Source: Paenibacillus sp. FSL R10-2782
Lineage (GTDB): Bacteria; Bacillota; Bacilli; Paenibacillales; Paenibacillaceae
NCBI RefSeq assembly: GCF_038592985.1
Contig: NZ_CP151951.1
Location: forward strand, 2,161,001 to 2,225,000
Direction of reading: 5' to 3'
Length of the DNA stretch: 64,000 nucleotides
Of this stretch, positions 8,801-18,818 are shown piece after piece; position 1 is the stretch's first letter; every line of letters starts with the position of its first letter. Made by a program: the position numbers and the translations under genes. The notes beneath the pieces are model-generated. The model saw only the letters and a list, made by a program, of their open reading frames with translations, was not told the origin of the DNA and searched no databases.

Positions 8801-9586
8801 ATGGACATGTTGTTACAGAGTTTTCCTGTTTTTTTGCTGATTTTTTGTCGGATTACCTCGTTTTTTGTAGTAGCGCCTATATTTTCAACCCGAGGAGTAC
8901 CTAGTACCTTTAAGGTCGGGATTTCCGGATTTCTCGCATTGATCGTGTATCTCACTTATGGTACGCATCAGCAAGTACCGACGGATGCAGTGTATGTGCT
9001 GTTGGTAGGTCGCGAGGTGCTGATTGGATTGTTGCTGGGTTTTACCGCTTATTTATTCATGACAGCGATCCAAACCGCAGGTTCCTTTATTGACCTTCAG
9101 GTAGGTTTCGGGATGGCCAGTGTGTTTGACCCGATGACAGGAGCTTCGTCGCCTTTAACGGGAAATTTCAAGTTTGCCATAGCCGTGTTGCTCTTTTTAA
9201 GCTTAAACGGGCATCATCACCTGATAAACGCTATTTTATACAGCTATGATTGGGTGCCGCTGACGAATGATTTTTTTGTAAAGCTGTATGGAGGCAGTGT
9301 GACGGAATTTCTGATCCGTTCCTTTGCTGAATCTTTTATGCTGGCTTTTCAAATTGCTGCTCCTATAGTAGTAGCTACTTTTTTAACAGATGTGGGACTC
9401 GGATTTTTGGCTAAAACGGCTCCGCAGTTTAACATTTTTGTTATTGGTGTGCCACTCAAAATTATTGTGGGACTGTTCATGTTACTGCTTCTGATGCCGA
9501 GTTTTGCTTTTATCTTCGAAAAATTGTTTACTGTGATGTTCGAATCCATGCGCAACTTGTTGGATATTATGGGCAACCGTCCTTAA
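8801..9586 (+). CDS. fliR: Flagellar export protein FliR
   Basis: A 261-aa multi-pass membrane protein with the FliR pattern: FLLIFCRITSFFVVAPIFSTRGVP at the N-terminus, GREVLIGLLLGFTAYLF and LQVGFGMASVFDP in the middle. It is a single copy subunit of the export gate and links to FlhB, whose gene begins 23 nt downstream; in some clostridia the two are fused, here they are separate. Confidence 0.95.
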   Translation: MDMLLQSFPVFLLIFCRITSFFVVAPIFSTRGVPSTFKVGISGFLALIVYLTYGTHQQVPTDAVYVLLVGREVLIGLLLGFTAYLFMTAIQTAGSFIDLQVGFGMASVFDPMTGASSPLTGNFKFAIAVLLFLSLNGHHHLINAILYSYDWVPLTNDFFVKLYGGSVTEFLIRSFAESFMLAFQIAAPIVVATFLTDVGLGFLAKTAPQFNIFVIGVPLKIIVGLFMLLLLMPSFAFIFEKLFTVMFESMRNLLDIMGNRP

Positions 9587-9609
9587 TATCTGGTTTGGAG
9601 GAACGTAGT

Positions 9610-10698
9610 TTGTCATTTAAATATGCTATGAACCTGCAGTTGTTCTCAGGGGAAAAAACGGAAAAAGCCACACCCAAAAAGAAACAAGATGCCAGGCAAA
9701 AGGGGCAGGTTGCCAAAAGTATGGAATTGCCCGCAGCAGGTGTCCTGCTGGTAACGTTTTTCGCCCTAATGATTTTTGGTGGGTATTTCAAGGATCATGC
9801 GGTTCGCTTGTTTCGGGATGTTTTTGTAAATCGGTTATTGATGGAAGTAACGCCGAACACTACAATGCTCATGATGGGTGAGTATGGTGTGCAAATCATG
9901 ATTATGCTGGCTCCTATTTTTATTGGGGCCATTGTCATCGGAATCGTGGCAAATTACATGCAGATCGGTTTCTTGTTAACCGGAGAGGGGATTACGCCCA
10001 AATTTAGCAAGATTGACCCGATTAAAGGATTTAAAAATATTTTTTCCATGCGGTCACTGGTCGAATTCCTCAAATCTGTTTTAAAAATGACCGTGATCGG
10101 TTATCTGGTGTACGGCGTGCTGTGGAAAACAAAAGCAGACTTACCCAAGCTGGCCGAAATGTCTGGTGACCAGATGTTGAGCTTTGCGGCTTCATTAACA
10201 ATGGAGCTGGGACTCAAAATTGGTGTGGTGCTGTTCGTTTTAGCAGTATTGGATTATATGTACCAACGTTATGAGCATGAGAAAAACCTAAAAATGTCCA
10301 AACAGGACATCAAAGATGAATACAAGAAAATGGAAGGCGACCCGCTGATCAAAGGGAAAATTCGTGAACGACAGCGCCGAATGGCTATGCAGCGCATGAT
10401 GCAGGAAGTTCCCAATGCAGATGTCATCATAACCAACCCTACGCACTTTGCTGTGGCTTTGAAATATGACGGTTCGGAGATGGAAGCGCCGCAGATTATT
10501 GCGAAAGGGCAAGATTATTTAGCGCTCCGAATTAAGGAAATTGCCAAGCAAAATGGCGTTATAACGATGGAAAACAAGCCGCTGGCACGGGCGCTGTTTC
10601 AAAGAGCCGAAATCGGGGATGCGATTCCAGCTGATCTGTTCCAGGCTGTTGCCGAAGTGCTGGCGTATGTATATAAATTAAAAGGTAAAGTGAAATAA
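9610..10698 (+). CDS. flhB: Flagellar export switch protein FlhB
   Basis: FlhB gates substrate choice; its cytoplasmic domain cleaves itself within NPTH, which here is N276-P277-T278-H279. The N-terminus has the signature GEKTEKATPKKKQDARQKGQ, then four membrane helices and a soluble C-terminal domain. I choose TTG 9610, 7 nt after GGAGGA (9597-9602); the in-frame TTG 9595 has no site upstream, and ATG 9628 is the other alternative. Length 362 aa matches the family (about 360). Confidence 0.95.
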   Translation: MSFKYAMNLQLFSGEKTEKATPKKKQDARQKGQVAKSMELPAAGVLLVTFFALMIFGGYFKDHAVRLFRDVFVNRLLMEVTPNTTMLMMGEYGVQIMIMLAPIFIGAIVIGIVANYMQIGFLLTGEGITPKFSKIDPIKGFKNIFSMRSLVEFLKSVLKMTVIGYLVYGVLWKTKADLPKLAEMSGDQMLSFAASLTMELGLKIGVVLFVLAVLDYMYQRYEHEKNLKMSKQDIKDEYKKMEGDPLIKGKIRERQRRMAMQRMMQEVPNADVIITNPTHFAVALKYDGSEMEAPQIIAKGQDYLALRIKEIAKQNGVITMENKPLARALFQRAEIGDAIPADLFQAVAEVLAYVYKLKGKVK

Positions 10699-10721
10699 AG
10701 GGATCGGAGGCCAAGAGACCC

Positions 10722-12755
10722 GTGAAAATAAAAGAAATAACCGTCCTTGCAGGCGTCATCGGCATCGTTCTTATGATGATTCTACCGATCCCTTCATGGT
10801 TGCTCGACATTTTGCTCGTGATCAACATATCGATTGCTTTGATGATTCTACTTGTGTCCATGAACACGAAGGAAGCTTTACAGTTCTCTATTTTTCCTTC
10901 ATTGCTGCTCATCACAACGTTGTTTCGTCTGGCGCTTAACATTTCTACGACCAAGCTCATTTTAGGTGAGGGACATGCCGGGGAAGTAGTGGCTACGTTC
11001 GGTAGTTGGATTGCAGGTGGACAAATTGCGGTCGGTTTTGTTGTCTTCCTGATTCTTGTGGTTGTGCAGTTTATCGTGATCACCAAGGGCTCCGAGCGGG
11101 TTGCTGAGGTAGGCGCACGGTTTACACTGGACGCGATGCCGGGTAAACAAATGAGTATTGATGCCGACCTGAATGCAGGTCTGATCAACGAACAGCAAGC
11201 TCGTGAACGGCGTAGTAAAATCGAGCGGGAAGCGGATTTTTATGGAGCAATGGATGGTGCCAGCAAATTTGTTAAAGGTGACGCCATTGCCAGTATCATC
11301 ATTTTGATTATCAACCTGGTCGGCGGTTTTATTATCGGTATGGCTGTTCAGGGTAAAGGGTTTCAGGAGGCACTGTCGACTTACTCCGTTCTGACCATTG
11401 GTGATGGACTGGTTAGCCAGATCCCCGCATTGCTCATATCCACAGCGTCAGGCCTGATCGTTACACGAGCTACATCTGACGGAAACTTGGCGGATGATTT
11501 GACGGGGCAGCTCTTTTCATATCCAAAGCTGATTTACATCGTGGCTACCACGATTGCTTTGTTGGGCTTCTTTACTCCTATTCATATCATTACAACCCTT
11601 CCACTGGCTGTTCTGCTGTTTGTTGCGGCCCGAAGAATGCAGGGCAATATGGAACGTAAGCAAATTGCTGATGAACAGATGGAAGAAGAGCAACAGATTG
11701 AAGAGGTGCGCAGTCCGGAAAGTGTCATTAATTTGCTTCAGGTCGATCCGATCGAATTCGAGTTTGGATACGGGCTGATTCCGCTGGCTGATACACAGCA
11801 GGGTGGGGATTTGCTTGACCGGATTATTATGATACGCCGTCAATGTGCGCTGGAACTGGGATTGGTTGTGCCGGTCATTCGCATACGGGATAATATCCAG
11901 CTCAAGCCGAACGAGTATGTAATCAAAATTAAAGGCAATACGGTAGGCGGCGGGGAATTGCTGTTGAACCATTATCTGGCGATGAGCCCGGGATATGACG
12001 ACGATTCCATTACAGGGATTGAAACGACAGAACCAGCCTTCGGATTGCCTGCGCTCTGGATTGATGAGAATACCAAGGATGTTGCGGAGCTGTCCGGTTA
12101 TACGGTTGTGGACCCTCCTTCGGTTGTAGCTACTCATTTGACGGAAACGATTAAGAAACATGCCCACGAGTTGCTTGGCAGACAGGAAACGCGGTCTCTG
12201 GTCGACAATCTCAAGGAAAATTATCCGGTGCTTGTGGACGATCTTATTCCTTCCGTGCTGGCGATTGGAGATGTACAAAAAGTGCTGGCCAAGCTGTTAA
12301 AAGAAAAAATCTCCATCCGCGATATGGTGACCATTTTCGAAACGCTGGCTGATTACGGCACTTATACAAAAGATCCAGACGTGCTGACTGAATATGTTCG
12401 TCAGGCGTTATCTCGCCAGATTACACAACAGTTCGCCCAGCAGGGAGAGACGCTACGTGTCATTACCGTGGGACCAGGGCTGGAGAAGAAAATTGCCGAA
12501 AGCGTGCAACAGTCGGAGCAGGGCAGCTATCTGGCTCTTGATCCGGTATCAACGCAGACAGTGTATCAAAGGATGATGGAGCAAATCAATCGTCTCATTC
12601 AATCCGGGCAGCAGCCTATCGTATTAACATCACCGACGATTCGTATGTATTTGCGGCAAGTGATGGAACGGACGATGCAGGATGTCCCGGTACTGTCGTA
12701 CAGTGAGCTGGAGCCGAACGTTGAAATTCAAAGTGTCGGGGTGGTGAACTTATGA
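10722..12755 (+). CDS. flhA: Flagellar export protein FlhA
   Basis: FlhA is the nonameric export component that uses the proton motive force and docks chaperone-substrate complexes. The 677-aa protein has about eight membrane helices in the first 310 residues with the FHIPEP-family blocks (FPSLLLITTLFRLALNIST, GDAIASIIILIINLVGG) and a large cytoplasmic domain. It starts at GTG with GGAGG upstream and overlaps flhF by 4 nt. Confidence 0.97.
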   Translation: MKIKEITVLAGVIGIVLMMILPIPSWLLDILLVINISIALMILLVSMNTKEALQFSIFPSLLLITTLFRLALNISTTKLILGEGHAGEVVATFGSWIAGGQIAVGFVVFLILVVVQFIVITKGSERVAEVGARFTLDAMPGKQMSIDADLNAGLINEQQARERRSKIEREADFYGAMDGASKFVKGDAIASIIILIINLVGGFIIGMAVQGKGFQEALSTYSVLTIGDGLVSQIPALLISTASGLIVTRATSDGNLADDLTGQLFSYPKLIYIVATTIALLGFFTPIHIITTLPLAVLLFVAARRMQGNMERKQIADEQMEEEQQIEEVRSPESVINLLQVDPIEFEFGYGLIPLADTQQGGDLLDRIIMIRRQCALELGLVVPVIRIRDNIQLKPNEYVIKIKGNTVGGGELLLNHYLAMSPGYDDDSITGIETTEPAFGLPALWIDENTKDVAELSGYTVVDPPSVVATHLTETIKKHAHELLGRQETRSLVDNLKENYPVLVDDLIPSVLAIGDVQKVLAKLLKEKISIRDMVTIFETLADYGTYTKDPDVLTEYVRQALSRQITQQFAQQGETLRVITVGPGLEKKIAESVQQSEQGSYLALDPVSTQTVYQRMMEQINRLIQSGQQPIVLTSPTIRMYLRQVMERTMQDVPVLSYSELEPNVEIQSVGVVNL

Positions 12756-14188
12756 GAGTGAAACGATATGTAGTGGATACAATGCCGGAGGCCATGATGC
12801 AAATCAGAGGTGACTTCGGAACGGATGCCGTCATTTTGAGCACCAAGGAAATGAAGATCGGCGGATTCATGGGTATGTTCGGAAAAAAGAAAATTGAGGT
12901 CGTCGCTGCGGTAGAGGAGCAGCAGCTTCAAAAACCACGACGGGTTCAACCCCCACAGCAGTCGGTTGAGGCTTTTCCACCCATGAATGCTCCTGAGCAG
13001 CAGGAAGTACCATCGTCACCAGTGGTTCCAAGACAAGCCGCTCCTGAAGCCTATCGACGGGTAACGCAGATGACGAACAGTTCCAAAGAGGGGTTGGCTG
13101 ATTTGCTGGCTGGCGCCGAACAAGCTGCCTCAAGCATAGAGCGTTCTTCACACGGGGCTGGTTTTAGTGGGGAAACAGAAAATGAAGTTTTTAACAACAA
13201 AGCAGCGGTTCCGAAAAAGGAAACATCCAACGAATTGTTTAAGCTACCTTCGGAGGCAAGCGTTCCAGACAAGATAGGGCCAGAGGAAAACCAAGCCCTG
13301 CTTCATGAATTACGGGAAATGAAAGCTATGATGACTCGAATTTCCCGCAATTCTGTGATGGAAAATACTTGGCCGGAACCGTTACAAAAGATTTGTGAGC
13401 GTATGCTGGAGCAGGAAGTGGAACGCGATTTGCTAGAGCATTGGCTTGAACGGGTATATGAGCGCCGAAGTGAGCATCCGTCTGATTCTGAATCTTTTGA
13501 TTGGGAACATGCTCTTCGTGCAGAAGTGGCCGGATTCATTCAGGAAAGGCTGGACAAGGGCATCTCGAAAGATACCAAAATTGTGTATGTGGCAGGTCCA
13601 ACCGGAGTGGGAAAAACGACGACCATTGCCAAGCTGGCAGCAGAACAGCTGTTTAAGCATCACCGCAAAGTCGGATTTATTACCTCTGACACGTACCGTA
13701 TCTCGGCTGTCGAACAGCTGCGTACATACGCTACGATTTTGAATGTTCCGCTTGAAGTCGTGCAATCTCCCGGAGAGGTTCACAGAGCTATTCAGCGTCT
13801 GGAACATTGTGACTTGATCCTGATGGATACTGCAGGACGAAATTACCGTAATGAGCTGCTCGTTTCGGAATTGCAAAGTCTGCTTTCACCTATTAAGGAA
13901 AGTGAGACGTACCTGGTGCTTAGCCTAACGTCCAAAAGCAAGGATATGCTCAACATAACCGGACATTTCAGTAAGTTTGGCCTTGGTAAGGTTGTATTTA
14001 CCAAAATGGATGAGACAGGTAGTTGTGGTGGTATGTTTAATCTGTTGCACCAGTTTCCTATGCAACTGGCCTATATTACGAACGGTCAAAATGTACCTGA
14101 CGATCTACTGCATCCAGATACAGAAATGGTGACAAACCTGCTGTTTGGAAACACAGAATCGTCAGGAGATACCGGGGATTCTGTATGA
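12752..14188 (+). CDS. flhF: SRP-like GTPase FlhF
   Basis: FlhF is the third SRP-type GTPase, which marks the site and number of flagella. The 478-aa protein has a basic N-terminal segment, a low-complexity Gln/Pro linker (about 50-170), an N domain, and a G domain with G1 GPTGVGKTTT starting at residue 282, the SRP insertion motif region SDTYRISAVEQLRTYA, G3 DTAGR and G4 TKMDE. It overlaps flhA and flhG by 4 nt each, so FlhF and its activator FlhG are made together. Confidence 0.96.
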   Translation: MRVKRYVVDTMPEAMMQIRGDFGTDAVILSTKEMKIGGFMGMFGKKKIEVVAAVEEQQLQKPRRVQPPQQSVEAFPPMNAPEQQEVPSSPVVPRQAAPEAYRRVTQMTNSSKEGLADLLAGAEQAASSIERSSHGAGFSGETENEVFNNKAAVPKKETSNELFKLPSEASVPDKIGPEENQALLHELREMKAMMTRISRNSVMENTWPEPLQKICERMLEQEVERDLLEHWLERVYERRSEHPSDSESFDWEHALRAEVAGFIQERLDKGISKDTKIVYVAGPTGVGKTTTIAKLAAEQLFKHHRKVGFITSDTYRISAVEQLRTYATILNVPLEVVQSPGEVHRAIQRLEHCDLILMDTAGRNYRNELLVSELQSLLSPIKESETYLVLSLTSKSKDMLNITGHFSKFGLGKVVFTKMDETGSCGGMFNLLHQFPMQLAYITNGQNVPDDLLHPDTEMVTNLLFGNTESSGDTGDSV

Positions 14189-15072
14189 ATGACCAGGCCC
14201 AATCTCTTAGACAAATGGCTTCAGCCCTGGATAAGTATCGACTGCCTGCACGTAATCGCCATGCGAAAATAGTGACAGTCACCAGTGGTAAGGGTGGTGT
14301 GGGCAAATCTAATTTCACCCTCAATTTTGCTTTGGCCTTGCAATCGCTTGGCAGAAAGGTACTCGTATTTGATGCTGATATCGGTATGGCCAATATCGAT
14401 GTGTTGATGGGAGCCAATTCAAGATACAATCTTCTTCACCTGTTAAAACGTGAGAAATCAATGGCCGAAATTGTTCAAACGGGCGTGGGAGGCTTGCCTT
14501 ATATTGCTGGAGGATCTGGCTTGAGCGAGCTGTTTACGTTATCCGATGACGATTTGAATTATTTTGCCGATGAGGTGGAGAAGATTGCCGCAGATATGGA
14601 TTATATTCTGTTTGACACTGGTGCGGGGTTATCTAAAGAAAACCTTAAATTTATCACATCCGCTGACGAATGTATGGTCGTAACTACGCCGGAGCCGACG
14701 TCCTTAACGGATGCTTATGCGCTGATCAAAGTCGTCAGTGGATTGCAAAAGGATACAGTATTCAAAATTATAGTCAATCGTGCCGATAACGATAATGAGG
14801 CCCGTCAAGTTGCCGATAAGATAGCGCTGGTTGCACGACGCTTTTTGGAGATCGACATTCCGTTGCTGGGACATATCAGTGATGACACTCATGTCATGCA
14901 GGCAGTCAAAAGGCAGGTGCCTTTTTCAATTGCTTATCCGGGATGTGCGGCATCCAGAGATGTATTGAATCTGGCGCACCGTTTTGCAGCGATGCCACAG
15001 GCTCCGCATCCAGGTGCTTTAAGCGGAATTAAAGGGTTTATGCAAAAATGGTTGCGACGTTCGGCACAATGA
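14185..15072 (+). CDS. flhG: MinD-like ATPase FlhG (YlxH), FlhF activator
   Basis: FlhG is a MinD/ParA-type ATPase that stimulates FlhF GTPase activity and helps assemble the C-ring. The first residues contain DQAQSLRQM, which fits the known DQAxxLR activator helix. The deviant Walker A is SGKGGVGKSN (about residues 31-40), switch I is around FDADIGMANIDVLMG and switch II FDTGAGLS. The C-terminal end is basic and hydrophobic (MQKWLRRSAQ), consistent with a membrane-targeting helix. 295 aa, the same size as B. subtilis YlxH. Confidence 0.95.
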   Translation: MNDQAQSLRQMASALDKYRLPARNRHAKIVTVTSGKGGVGKSNFTLNFALALQSLGRKVLVFDADIGMANIDVLMGANSRYNLLHLLKREKSMAEIVQTGVGGLPYIAGGSGLSELFTLSDDDLNYFADEVEKIAADMDYILFDTGAGLSKENLKFITSADECMVVTTPEPTSLTDAYALIKVVSGLQKDTVFKIIVNRADNDNEARQVADKIALVARRFLEIDIPLLGHISDDTHVMQAVKRQVPFSIAYPGCAASRDVLNLAHRFAAMPQAPHPGALSGIKGFMQKWLRRSAQ

Positions 15073-15102
15073 TTTTGATGAAAGGAAACAGAGGTGTTTA
15101 AC

Positions 15103-16623
15103 ATGTGTGCTTACCGGGTGCTGGTTGTGGATGATTCGGCCTTTATGCGCAAAATTATTTCAGATTTAATTGTAAGGGATGATTCGTTCGACATCGCAGG
15201 TACAGCCTCTAACGGCAAAGAGGCTGTAGAGAAAGTGAAGGAGCTACAGCCTGACCTGGTCACAATGGATGTCGAAATGCCTGTAATGAATGGTCTTGAA
15301 GCACTTCCTATGATTATGGCGGCCCATCCGCTTCCGGTCATTATGCTCTCTGGTATTAATGAGCAGGGTATGAAGGAGACCATTATGGCTCTGGAAGCAG
15401 GAGCTTTCGATTTTATACGGAAGCCCTCCATCTCTCATGCGCAGGATATCGGGCAGGTGGGCAAGGCGCTACTGGAGCAGATGCATGCCGCTATGCAAGC
15501 AGTCCGCAGCCGATTGGAGCGTAAGGAAGCTAATGAACGAAAAGCGGCGCTAGATAAGGCTCCAGAAGGACAGGCTGTAGCTGACAAAGGAACGGAAGGT
15601 AAAGCATCTACAGGCGAGACTCCCAATGCACCGATTGCTTCTGCAACTGCTGCACCGGTTCCGCCGAAGAGGGATACTGGCAAGTCTAATTCGCCAGCCA
15701 AGCCGGAAGCAAAACGGCCACAGACGGAAAGCACTGTGCCTGACAGCCGTTTTAGTAAGCCAGCCGCCGAGCCACGGAAGACGGCGCAAGCTTCTGCTGC
15801 GCAGAAGAAGAAGGAGCTACCTACGGCAGCTGAACGTACGCCAGGACAGTTGAATATTTCCGGTACGGTCGCAGCCAAATCGCTGCACGGGACGGATAAG
15901 TCAGGACTAATCAAGCCGGAGCCCCGAAAAACGGTGTCTGCGACGGCTCCAGTTGCTTCTACGGCTGCTACGCCCCCAGTGACTGCACCAACAGTTCAGA
16001 CAGCCTTCAATGGGTTCTCCCTTAAAAAAGGAGTGTACTCGCCCAATTTCCGCAAACTGGTGGCGGTTGGATGCTCTACAGGTGGTCCACGTGCGCTCAA
16101 GACGTTACTGGAACGCATTCCCGGGGATTTTCCCGCCCCGATTGTCATTGTGCAGCATATGCCGCCAAACTTTACCCGTTCACTGGCACAGCGTCTGAAT
16201 ACGTTGAGTCCGCTCCGGGTGGTTGAAGCTGAGCAGGGAATGACGTTGGAGACCGGAACAGCTTATATTGCTCCGGGAGGATATCAATTGAGAATTGTGC
16301 CAGGAGCCAGTGGTAAATACACGGTATCACTGAAGACGGAAGAAGCTCGTAACGGTCACCGTCCTTCTGTAGACACGATGTTCGAATCGTTACTCCCGTT
16401 AACCTCTCTGGAACGGCATTTGGTGTTGCTGACTGGGATGGGAAGCGACGGGGCTAAAATGATGAAAAAGCTTTATGATGCAGGGGTACAATCCACATTT
16501 GCTGAAAATGAGGAAACTTGCGTAGTGTACGGAATGCCTCGCTCGGCTGTAGAGTTAAAATGTGTGCGCCACCTTCTGCCGATGCAGGAGATCGCCCCCA
16601 AGCTTGTACAAGTTGTGAAATAA
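15103..16623 (+). CDS. cheB: Chemotaxis methylesterase/deamidase CheB with long linker
   Basis: CheB removes methyl groups from receptors and can deamidate them. The N-terminal receiver (VLVVDDSAFMRKII, phosphoacceptor in LVTMDVEMPVMNG) is joined to a C-terminal methylesterase domain with the Ser-His-Asp triad: S325 in GCSTGGP, His in VQHMPPNF and Asp in GMGSDGAKMM. Between them, about residues 145-300, lies an Ala/Pro/Lys/Thr-rich linker that makes this CheB 506 aa, against about 350-360 aa in E. coli and B. subtilis. ATG 15103 fits the GAGGTG at 15091-15096; GTG 15094 in frame is the alternative. Confidence 0.94.
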   Translation: MCAYRVLVVDDSAFMRKIISDLIVRDDSFDIAGTASNGKEAVEKVKELQPDLVTMDVEMPVMNGLEALPMIMAAHPLPVIMLSGINEQGMKETIMALEAGAFDFIRKPSISHAQDIGQVGKALLEQMHAAMQAVRSRLERKEANERKAALDKAPEGQAVADKGTEGKASTGETPNAPIASATAAPVPPKRDTGKSNSPAKPEAKRPQTESTVPDSRFSKPAAEPRKTAQASAAQKKKELPTAAERTPGQLNISGTVAAKSLHGTDKSGLIKPEPRKTVSATAPVASTAATPPVTAPTVQTAFNGFSLKKGVYSPNFRKLVAVGCSTGGPRALKTLLERIPGDFPAPIVIVQHMPPNFTRSLAQRLNTLSPLRVVEAEQGMTLETGTAYIAPGGYQLRIVPGASGKYTVSLKTEEARNGHRPSVDTMFESLLPLTSLERHLVLLTGMGSDGAKMMKKLYDAGVQSTFAENEETCVVYGMPRSAVELKCVRHLLPMQEIAPKLVQVVK

Positions 16624-16656
16624 TCGGAGTGTAACTCATGGAGGAGGTGTCTCACA

Positions 16657-18756
16657 ATGGACATGAACCAATATTTAAACATGTTTATTGATGAGTCGAA
16701 TGATCATCTGCAATCTCTTAACGAAAAAATGCTTCAACTGGAAAGTAGTCCTACCGATCTGGGCATCGTTCAGGTGATTTTCCGGTCTGCCCATACCCTC
16801 AAAGGAATGGCTGCTACAATGGGCTTTGAAGACCTGGCATCGCTCACCCACCAAATGGAAAATGTTCTTGATCTGGTGCGTAACAACAAGCTTGCGATGC
16901 AGGAATTTATATTCGATACCTTTTTTAAAGGGTTGGATGCGTTGGAGTCCATGGTACAGAACATTACAGAGGGTGGCGATGGAAAAGCGGATGTATCCTC
17001 TATTGTAGCTTCATTGCAATCCATCGTGCGTGGCGATTTCCAAAAATCCCACACAGATGCTGTTACTGAGGCGGTTACGCCGAAAAAAGCGGCGGACAGC
17101 GAAAGCGAGGGTCTTGTTCTGGATCAATTCCAGTATTCTGTACTGGAGCAATCTATTTCTGAGGGGCATCGGGTGTACTATATACAGGTAACGATTAGCT
17201 CAGAAAGCCAGTTGAAGGCCGCGCGTGCCTTTATGGTATTTAATACACTGGAGAACTCTGGCGAAATCGTAAAAGCTTATCCGTCTGTACAGGATATTGA
17301 GCAAGAGAAATTCGAACAAAATTTCTCGTTATATTATATAACGCAGAAAGAGGTAGGAGAGCTGGAGAAGGAAATCGCTGGTATTTCCGAAATCGAATCC
17401 GTCTCCGTTGTACAGCTGGATCAGGAATCGCTTAAGCAAATGAGCGAAGTCAAGGCCGGGCTTGCAGAGACTGCTGCGGTGCAGGAAGCCCAGGTAGCTG
17501 TACAACAACAGACCGCTGCATCCCAGCCGCAGTCTCCAACTGCGGCCTCCGGTGCGAAGCCAGCTGATGGTAAAGCTCAAGTAGCCAAGCCTGCAGCACC
17601 TACGCACAACCGTACGATTCGTGTAGATATTGAACGACTGGACGTATTGATGAATTTGTTTAGTGAATTACTTATTGACCGTGTACGGTTGGAGCAACTG
17701 GCGAGTGAGGCTTCTAATCCGGCGCTGACCGAAACGGTAGAACATATGAGCCGCGTAAGCAGTGACCTGCAAAATGTCGTGCTTAAATTGCGGATGGTAC
17801 CTGTGGACACGGTTTTCAATCGTTTCCCGCGTATGGTGCGTGATCTGGCCAAATCGTTGGATAAAAAGCTGGATTTGGTCATTACTGGCGCGGACACCGA
17901 AATGGATCGTACCGTTATCGACGAAATCGGTGATCCGTTAGTGCATTTACTGCGCAACTCTGTGGATCACGGCATTGAGTCAGTAGAAACCCGTATTGCG
18001 GCAGGCAAACCGGAAACAGGAACAGTTCATTTACGTGCTTTCCACAGTGGCAATAACGTGTTCATTGAGATTGAAGACGACGGAAGCGGCATTAATCGTG
18101 AGAAGGTACTGAAAAGTGCCATTTCCAAAGGGATTATGACGGAGGAACAAGCAGCTGCAATGAGCGATGAAGAGGCCCATCAGGTACTTTTCGCTCCGGG
18201 ATTCAGTACAGCTGAGGTCATTTCGGACGTTTCAGGACGCGGCGTTGGACTTGATGTAGTTAAATCTAAAATCACTTCCCTTGGCGGTAACGTTACGATT
18301 CATTCCGTTCTGGGCAAAGGGACCAATTTTTCTGTGCAGTTGCCACTGACACTATCCATTATTGCGGCCATGATGATACAGATCGGATCCGAAAAATATG
18401 CGATTCCGTTGTCTTCTATTGTGGAGACTGCAATCGTCAAACGGACACAAATCCGTTCTGTACACGGCAACAAAATGATCGCTTTCCGCGAATCCCATAT
18501 TCCGCTTATCTCCTTGAGTCAGCTGTTTGAAGTACCAGACTTCAATGAGGATGAAGAAGAAGAGACAGAGGTTGTTGTTATCCGCAAGGGTGACCGTCTA
18601 GCAGCTCTTTCTGTTCAGGACTTTTTGGGACAAAGTGAAATTGTCCTTAAAAACCTCGGCAAATACCTACCGAACATCCAAGGAATTTCAGGCGCCACGA
18701 TCCTGGGTGACGGTCAGGTTGCTTTGATCATTGACCCTAATGTTTTCATTAAATAA
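16657..18756 (+). CDS. cheA: Chemotaxis histidine kinase CheA
   Basis: CheA phosphorylates CheY and CheB in receptor arrays. Domains in order: P1 HPt with phospho-site H46 (FRSAHTLKGMAATMG), a P2-like domain (about 140-270) that should bind CheY/CheB, a Gln/Ala/Pro linker (about 275-315), P3 dimerisation helices (ERLDVLMNLFSELLIDRVRL), the P4 ATPase with the N box HLLRNSVDHGIE, G1 DDGSGI and G2 GRGVGLDVV, and the P5 CheW-like domain (about 565-695). 699 aa. The RBS GGAGGTG is strong. Confidence 0.97.
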   Translation: MDMNQYLNMFIDESNDHLQSLNEKMLQLESSPTDLGIVQVIFRSAHTLKGMAATMGFEDLASLTHQMENVLDLVRNNKLAMQEFIFDTFFKGLDALESMVQNITEGGDGKADVSSIVASLQSIVRGDFQKSHTDAVTEAVTPKKAADSESEGLVLDQFQYSVLEQSISEGHRVYYIQVTISSESQLKAARAFMVFNTLENSGEIVKAYPSVQDIEQEKFEQNFSLYYITQKEVGELEKEIAGISEIESVSVVQLDQESLKQMSEVKAGLAETAAVQEAQVAVQQQTAASQPQSPTAASGAKPADGKAQVAKPAAPTHNRTIRVDIERLDVLMNLFSELLIDRVRLEQLASEASNPALTETVEHMSRVSSDLQNVVLKLRMVPVDTVFNRFPRMVRDLAKSLDKKLDLVITGADTEMDRTVIDEIGDPLVHLLRNSVDHGIESVETRIAAGKPETGTVHLRAFHSGNNVFIEIEDDGSGINREKVLKSAISKGIMTEEQAAAMSDEEAHQVLFAPGFSTAEVISDVSGRGVGLDVVKSKITSLGGNVTIHSVLGKGTNFSVQLPLTLSIIAAMMIQIGSEKYAIPLSSIVETAIVKRTQIRSVHGNKMIAFRESHIPLISLSQLFEVPDFNEDEEEETEVVVIRKGDRLAALSVQDFLGQSEIVLKNLGKYLPNIQGISGATILGDGQVALIIDPNVFIK

Positions 18757-18818
18757 TGTCTTCATTAAAAATGAAAGAAATGTGAGATTGCTGACATCCA
18801 TAAGGAGGGTTTTTAGAC

